Shown here one piece after another: positions 6,786 to 10,252 of a stretch of DNA of 10,252 nucleotides. The stretch comes from SIG636 sp045604285. GTDB taxonomy: Bacteria > Bacillota > Clostridia > Oscillospirales > CAG-382. The notes under the pieces were generated by a model, which saw only the letters and a list, made by a program, of their open reading frames with translations, was not told the origin of the DNA and did no database searches. The translations under genes and the position numbers were made by a program. The stretch lies in the NCBI GenBank assembly GCA_045604285.1, contig JAZUNS010000150.1, positions 1 to 10,252 on the forward strand, read 5' to 3'. The number at the start of each line of letters is the position of its first letter. Positions within the stretch are counted from its first letter, which is position 1.

Positions 6786-8690
6786 TTATTCAGCCTTTGC
6801 GGAACAAACCGCTCTATGGAAGGTGGGAACAGCCTCTGCAAGCGCTTTTACCGAAGCATCGCTGTCATTGCTGTCGGCGCAGGTGCACATCCTGTCGTAG
6901 CATTCCATAAGGTGCGCACTGTCGATTTTTCCCGTTTCTTCAATAAATATTTTACCGTGCTTTGTGGCTGATAGATTGTCACCCATCAAAAGTTCTTCAT
7001 AAGGCTTTTCGCCGGGACGCAATCCTACGTATTTTATCTTTATGTCTTTATCGGGTATATATCCGTGCAACCTTATAAGGTTTTTTGCAAGATCCGCAAT
7101 CTTTACGGGGGTGCCCATGTCCAACACGAAGATCTCACCGCCGTTTGCCATCGCCCCCGCTCTTAAAACAAGAGATACGGCCTCGGGTATGGTCATAAAA
7201 TAGCGGGTTATTTCGGGGTGCGTAACGGGCAAATCCTTCTTTTGCTCTATAAGCTTGTTAAACAGCGGAATTACCGAGCCGTTAGAGCCCAAAACGTTAC
7301 CAAAACGCACCGCACAATATTCGGTGTTCTCGGATATGGAATCAAAGTGCTGTATAAGCATTTCACAAAAACGCTTTGTGGCGCCCATAACGTTGGTGGG
7401 GTTAACTGCCTTGTCGCTGGATATAAGCAAAAACCGCTTAGCCTTGTATTTGTTTGCCAAAAACGCCACGTTGTAGGTACCTGCAACGTTATTCTTCAAC
7501 GCTTCCTCGGGATCGTTTTCCATAAGCGGAACGTGCTTGTGGGCCGCCGCATGAAAAACGAGGGCAGGGGTATATTTTTCAAACAGCACGTCCATTTTAT
7601 GAAAATCTCTTACGGAAGAGATATGCACGGTTATAGGTGCATCGGCGCCGTAATTTGAAAGAATTTCCTGCTGTATATCGTAAGCGCTGTTTTCGCTTAT
7701 ATCAACTATAACCAGCCGTTTGGGCTTGTATGCTATTATTTGTCTGCACAGCTCACTGCCTATGCTGCCACCGCCGCCGGTTACCATTACAACCTTGCCG
7801 CAAATAAGCTCGCCGCTTTCTTTAACGTCCATAAGCACCGGCTCTCTGCCCAAAAGGTCCTCGGTGTTTATCTTTCGCATTTGGCTTATCAACTTATTCT
7901 TGTCAAGAATGTTGTATATCTCGGGTATTATCTTTACTTCAATGTTAGTTTCGTTGCAAAGACCAACTATTCTTCTCTTGGCTTCCTTGTCTGCAGAGGG
8001 GATGGCTATAATGATAATCTCAGCATTAACCTTTTCCGCTACTTCCTTTACTTTTTCAATGGGGCCGTAAACGGAAACGCCTTGAATGTTTCTGCCTATT
8101 TTTTCGCCGTCATCGTCTACAACGCCAACAACGGAATACTCGCACTCGGTGTTTTGTATCTCCGCCAACAGCAGCCAGCAGGCTTGACCTGCGCCTACTA
8201 TAAGCGTCCTTTTGCGGTTTACGGTGCCGTGGCTGTGGTGCCCACCCTTTATCTCGTAAATCGTGCGGTACGCCATGCGCACACCAATTACTAAAATAAT
8301 GCATAATATACAAGCAAAAAGTATAAACACGTACATTAGCCTTGCGCTGTCCTGGGGGGCTGAAACTATTGCCTGAACTTGCGTCGGCCACTTTGCAATT
8401 TTGCTTACCGTAAAGCAAAGCGACATGGCACCCACTACCGCAAAAGCCATGGGTACGTAATACTTCATCTGGGCGTAGCGCCATATGCGGGAATACGCAC
8501 CGGCAAACGCCAAAAACAAAAGAATAACTACGGCGTTTTCGGCAGAGTACAACACAAGCTCGTTGTTAATTCTTGTACCCATTATAAGTATCCACGCAAA
8601 TGCAAAGGCAAAAAGTATGCACAAAAGGTCAACGGCAAACAAAACAAATCTGCGTCTTTTGCTTTTCAAAAAAGCAGATAATTCTTTCAA
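6786..8690 (-). CDS. Membrane nucleotide-sugar 4,6-dehydratase/epimerase (CapD/FlaA1/WbpM family)
   Basis: A 634-aa polytopic enzyme that makes UDP-linked deoxy or amino sugars (typically from UDP-GlcNAc) for surface polysaccharide. Four N-terminal membrane helices (about 14-37, 52-68, 78-95, 117-138) are followed by a CoA-binding-like Rossmann domain (GAGQAC, 166-171) and the catalytic SDR domain: NAD loop TGGGGSIGSEL (304-314), AAAHKHVPLME (381-391), SSDKAVNPTNVMGATKR (424-440, with Met435 and Lys439 in place of the usual YxxxK), RFGNVLGSNGSVIPLF (462-477) and GLRPGEKPYEEL (556-567). The C-terminus carries a non-conserved Cys-containing tail (Cys597, 602, 604, 629). The only workable start is TTG at 8690, since a stop lies three codons upstream; GGAG (8701-8704) is 10 nt away. 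It is the first gene of the leftward operon. The exact sugar product cannot be read from sequence. Confidence 0.9.
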   Translation of the reverse strand: MKELSAFLKSKRRRFVLFAVDLLCILFAFAFAWILIMGTRINNELVLYSAENAVVILLFLAFAGAYSRIWRYAQMKYYVPMAFAVVGAMSLCFTVSKIAKWPTQVQAIVSAPQDSARLMYVFILFACILCIILVIGVRMAYRTIYEIKGGHHSHGTVNRKRTLIVGAGQACWLLLAEIQNTECEYSVVGVVDDDGEKIGRNIQGVSVYGPIEKVKEVAEKVNAEIIIIAIPSADKEAKRRIVGLCNETNIEVKIIPEIYNILDKNKLISQMRKINTEDLLGREPVLMDVKESGELICGKVVMVTGGGGSIGSELCRQIIAYKPKRLVIVDISENSAYDIQQEILSNYGADAPITVHISSVRDFHKMDVLFEKYTPALVFHAAAHKHVPLMENDPEEALKNNVAGTYNVAFLANKYKAKRFLLISSDKAVNPTNVMGATKRFCEMLIQHFDSISENTEYCAVRFGNVLGSNGSVIPLFNKLIEQKKDLPVTHPEITRYFMTIPEAVSLVLRAGAMANGGEIFVLDMGTPVKIADLAKNLIRLHGYIPDKDIKIKYVGLRPGEKPYEELLMGDNLSATKHGKIFIEETGKIDSAHLMECYDRMCTCADSNDSDASVKALAEAVPTFHRAVCSAKAE

Positions 8691-8757
8691 AAAAAGTCAG
8701 CTCCATCAAATCTTTTTCGTAAAGGGTACGCCTAAAAATAGACACAAAAACAGACAT
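8629..8757 (-). CDS. Possible 42-aa leader ORF overlapping the start of the dehydratase gene
   Basis: Within the leftward transcript leader an ATG at 8757, with AAGGG (8768-8772) 10 nt upstream, opens a 42-codon frame ending at TGA 8629, inside and out of frame with the next gene. The peptide begins MSVFVSIFRRTLYEKDLMEL. It may be a regulatory leader or a chance ORF. Its frame would join the dehydratase frame if one T were lost from the T7 run (positions 8690-8696 region), which would give that protein an ATG start. No homologue is recognised. Confidence 0.3.
   Translation of the reverse strand: MSVFVSIFRRTLYEKDLMELTFFERIICFFEKQKTQICFVCR
8701..8704 (-). promoter_or_regulatory. Ribosome site supporting a TTG start
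   Basis: In the leftward mRNA GGAG lies 10 nt before TTG 8690, and no other in-frame start is available before the stop at 8697-8699. It supports TTG initiation of the dehydratase gene, although the core is short. Confidence 0.5.
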
Positions 8758-8773
8758 TTTACATTTACCCTTT
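8721..8773 (-). repeat. Inverted and tandem repeats in the operon leader
   Basis: AAAGGGTA (8721-8728) and TACCCTTT (8766-8773) can pair over a 37-nt loop in the leftward leader RNA, and the stem would cover the ribosome site of the small leader ORF. Inside the loop AAAAATAGACA (8734-8744) is repeated as AAAAACAGACA (8746-8756), a 12-bp period. No T-run follows, so it is not an intrinsic terminator. Any role is speculative. Confidence 0.4.
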
Positions 8774-8783
8774 TAACTATTTG

Positions 8784-8812
8784 ATTATAACAATTTTTTT
8801 TACCTATGTCAA
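8784..8812 (-). promoter_or_regulatory. Consensus sigma-A promoter of the leftward polysaccharide/Fe-S/copper operon
   Basis: Read on the - strand, TTGACA (8807-8812) and TATAAT (8784-8789) are separated by exactly 17 nt, a perfect housekeeping promoter; the spacer includes an A8 run. Transcription would start near 8777, leaving a leader of about 87 nt. With gene gaps of 24 nt or less all the way to 725, it may drive the whole unit. Such a strong promoter suggests either constitutive high expression or control by a repressor or attenuation. Confidence 0.85.
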
Positions 8813-8829
8813 CACAATTTTTAGACATA

Positions 8830-8851
8830 TTACTATTGACTATCATAGTAA
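8830..8851. promoter_or_regulatory. Dyad over the serC -35 box (candidate operator)
   Basis: TTACTAT (8830-8836) and ATAGTAA (8845-8851) are perfect 7-bp inverted arms separated by 8 nt, and they cover the -35 element of serC. The geometry fits a dimeric repressor site. The regulator is unknown; in AT-rich DNA such a dyad can also occur by chance. Confidence 0.4.
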
Positions 8852-8864
8852 AATGTAGTAATAT
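8836..8864 (+). promoter_or_regulatory. serC: Sigma-A promoter of serC-serA
   Basis: TTGACT (8836-8841) and TAATAT (8859-8864) with a 17-nt spacer fit a sigma-A promoter; the predicted start is near 8871, about 28 nt before the serC ATG. The -35 boxes of this promoter and of the leftward one are only 23 nt apart, so one regulator bound between them could affect both. Confidence 0.8.
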
Positions 8865-8898
8865 GAACTTACAAATTTATTAGAAAAGAGGAATAATT

Positions 8899-9978
8899 AT
8901 GAGCAGAATTTATAATTTTTCAGCAGGTCCCTCCATGCTTCCCGAGGCAGTGCTCAACAAAGCAGCGGAGGAAATGCTTGACTACCAGGGCAGCGGCATG
9001 TCCGTTATGGAGATGAGTCACCGTTCACCTGTATACGATAAAATAATAAAGGATGCTGAAGCTTCTCTCAGAAAGCTGATGAATATTCCCGATAACTATA
9101 AGGTGCTTTTCCTGCAGGGCGGTGCAACTCTTCAGTTTTCCGCAGTACCCCTTAACCTTATGAAGACCGGCAAGGCTGACTATATCGTTTCCGGTCAGTT
9201 CTCCGGCAAGGCAGCTAAGGAAGCCGAAAGATACGGCACCGTTAATATAGTTGCTACCAGCAAGGATAAGAACTTCTCCTACGTACCCGTTGTTGATAAG
9301 GACGCTTTCTCTAAGGATGCTGACTACGTTCACATCTGCTACAACAACACCATTTACGGTACCGTTTACAACTATGTTCCCGAAACAGGCGATATCCCCT
9401 TGGTTGCGGATATGTCTTCCGGCATTCTCTCCGTTCCCGTTGACGTAAGCAAGTACGGCGTTATTTATGCAGGCGCACAGAAGAACATGGCCCCCGCAGG
9501 CCTTACCGTTGTTATTATAAGAGAAGATTTGCTTGGCAATACTCTTCCTCAGTGCCCCGGTTACATGAACTATCAGACTCAGGCAGACAACGACTCTATG
9601 CTTAACACTCCTCCTTGCTACTCTATCTACGTAGCAGGCTTGGTTTATGAATGGATCCTCGGCCTCGGCGGTCTTGAGGTTATGGAAAAGATGAACCGTG
9701 AAAAGGCAGCTATCCTTTACGATTATCTTGACAGCTCCAAGCTCTTTAAGGCAACCGCAGAAAAAGAGTTCCGTTCTCTCATGAACGTATGCTTCGTTAC
9801 CGGCGATGCTGATTTGGATAAGGAATTCTGCTCTGCAGCAGCAAAAGCAGGCTTTGTAAACCTTAAGGGTCACCGCTCCGTAGGCGGTATGCGCGCTTCC
9901 ATTTATAACGCAATGCCCATCGAAGGCGTTAAGAAGCTTGTTGAATTTATGAAAGATTTTGAGGAGAAACACGCATGA
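8899..9978 (+). CDS. serC: Phosphoserine aminotransferase
   Basis: A PLP-dependent class V aminotransferase that converts 3-phosphohydroxypyruvate and glutamate to phosphoserine and 2-oxoglutarate, the second step of serine synthesis; the same enzyme often acts in pyridoxal phosphate synthesis. The 359 aa is the normal family length. Visible marks: the N-terminal YNFSAGPSMLP, SHRSPVY (41-47), the cofactor phosphate loop LQGGATLQF (72-80), CYNNTIYGT (147-155), DMSSG (171-175, the Asp that contacts the PLP ring nitrogen), the Schiff-base lysine in YAGAQKNMAPAG (Lys195), and GMRASIYNA near the end. The ATG is preceded by GAGG (8888-8891) with a 7-nt spacer and by a good promoter. Its stop overlaps the serA start (ATGA), so the two are translationally coupled. 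Nothing unusual is seen. Confidence 0.97.
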   Translation: MSRIYNFSAGPSMLPEAVLNKAAEEMLDYQGSGMSVMEMSHRSPVYDKIIKDAEASLRKLMNIPDNYKVLFLQGGATLQFSAVPLNLMKTGKADYIVSGQFSGKAAKEAERYGTVNIVATSKDKNFSYVPVVDKDAFSKDADYVHICYNNTIYGTVYNYVPETGDIPLVADMSSGILSVPVDVSKYGVIYAGAQKNMAPAGLTVVIIREDLLGNTLPQCPGYMNYQTQADNDSMLNTPPCYSIYVAGLVYEWILGLGGLEVMEKMNREKAAILYDYLDSSKLFKATAEKEFRSLMNVCFVTGDADLDKEFCSAAAKAGFVNLKGHRSVGGMRASIYNAMPIEGVKKLVEFMKDFEEKHA

Positions 9979-10252
9979 AAAATATAGCTTTACTTAACAA
10001 AATAGGCGCAGCAGGTCTTAAGCAGTTTGACAGCGCCAAGTACAACATCGGCGTTGATGCCGCTGATGCCGATGCAATAATGGTTCGTTCCGCCGCTATG
10101 CACGATATGGAATTCGGCAAGAATCTCGTTGCCATCGCCCGTGCAGGCGCAGGCGTTAACAACATCCCCGTTGACAGATGTGCAGAAGAGGGTATAGTTG
10201 TTTTCAATACCCCCGGTGCAAACGCTAACGGCGTTAAAGAGCTTACTATAGC
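9975..10252 (+). CDS. serA: D-3-phosphoglycerate dehydrogenase, N-terminal part (runs off the window)
   Basis: The enzyme oxidises 3-phosphoglycerate to 3-phosphohydroxypyruvate with NAD, the first committed step of serine synthesis, and supplies the substrate of SerC. Ninety-two residues are visible. Family marks: NKIGAAGLKQF near the start, the DADAIMVRSAAMHDMEF segment, and the strongly conserved IARAGAGVNNIPVDRCAEEGIVVFNTPGA stretch region that leads to the substrate-binding part, ending at NGVKELTI. The ATG overlaps the serC stop by 4 nt, and GAGGAG (9961-9966) lies 8 nt upstream inside serC. The NAD-binding domain and any C-terminal ACT domain are outside the window, so allosteric serine control cannot be judged. 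Confidence 0.93.
   Translation, partial: MKNIALLNKIGAAGLKQFDSAKYNIGVDAADADAIMVRSAAMHDMEFGKNLVAIARAGAGVNNIPVDRCAEEGIVVFNTPGANANGVKELTI

Noticed and set aside
8734..8756. Two-copy AAAAAYAGACA repeat as a possible CRISPR-like array
   Set aside because: Only two short copies with a 1-nt gap; there are no spacers and no cas genes.
9025..9972. 315-aa - strand ORF antisense to serC
   Set aside because: It mirrors the highly conserved serC codons and has no recognisable motifs or ribosome site.

Overview
The window looks like chromosomal DNA of an anaerobic, low-to-mid GC Firmicute, most likely an uncultured gut-type member of Clostridia. The support is Firmicute-style signals (GGAGG ribosome sites, near-consensus sigma-A promoters, TTG starts), a CpsB/C/D-type capsule control module with a PHP phosphatase, a two-gene SufC-SufB iron-sulfur system without SufS/SufU/SufD, and a serC-serA pair with clostridial-looking proteins. 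The taxonomic placement is inference from protein style only.

Layout. Positions 3-572 (+) hold the C-terminal part of a UraA/PyrP-type uracil permease. It meets a long leftward operon head-on at a two-sided hairpin terminator (631-670). The leftward operon starts at a perfect consensus promoter (TATAAT/TTGACA with a 17-nt spacer, at 8784-8812) and runs 8690->725 with gaps of 7-24 nt or small overlaps: a membrane nucleotide-sugar dehydratase/epimerase (CapD/FlaA1/WbpM type), CpsC-type chain-length adaptor, CpsD-type BY-kinase ATPase, CpsB-type PHP tyrosine phosphatase, SufC ATPase, short SufB, a small copper-binding HMA protein, and a Cu+ P-type ATPase. No glycosyltransferase, flippase or polymerase is present, so this is the control part of an exopolysaccharide locus joined to iron-sulfur assembly and copper export. 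Divergent to it, from a second good promoter (8836-8864), is serC followed by an overlapping, truncated serA: two steps of serine synthesis.

The main discovery candidate is the HMA/ATPase junction. The ATPase frame from its first ATG (2581) lacks the first membrane helix of the CopA family. That helix is encoded just upstream, in frame with the ATPase but with no start codon, and is reached from the HMA gene only by a -1 shift. The HMA gene ends in ten consecutive A residues immediately followed by UAG, an ideal -1 slippery heptamer and also a transcriptional slippage tract. One locus could therefore make a free CopZ-like chaperone (71 aa) and a fused CopA (718 aa), analogous in outcome to the known frameshift in Escherichia coli copA but with the default and shifted products swapped. 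A sequencing or assembly error in the homopolymer, or a simple inactivating indel, remains the main alternative.

Other points: the Cys-containing minimal SufB next to copper genes, a tyrosine-rich tail on CpsC where the kinase lacks the usual one, a leader ORF overlapping the TTG start of the first operon gene, and a dyad over the serC -35 box.
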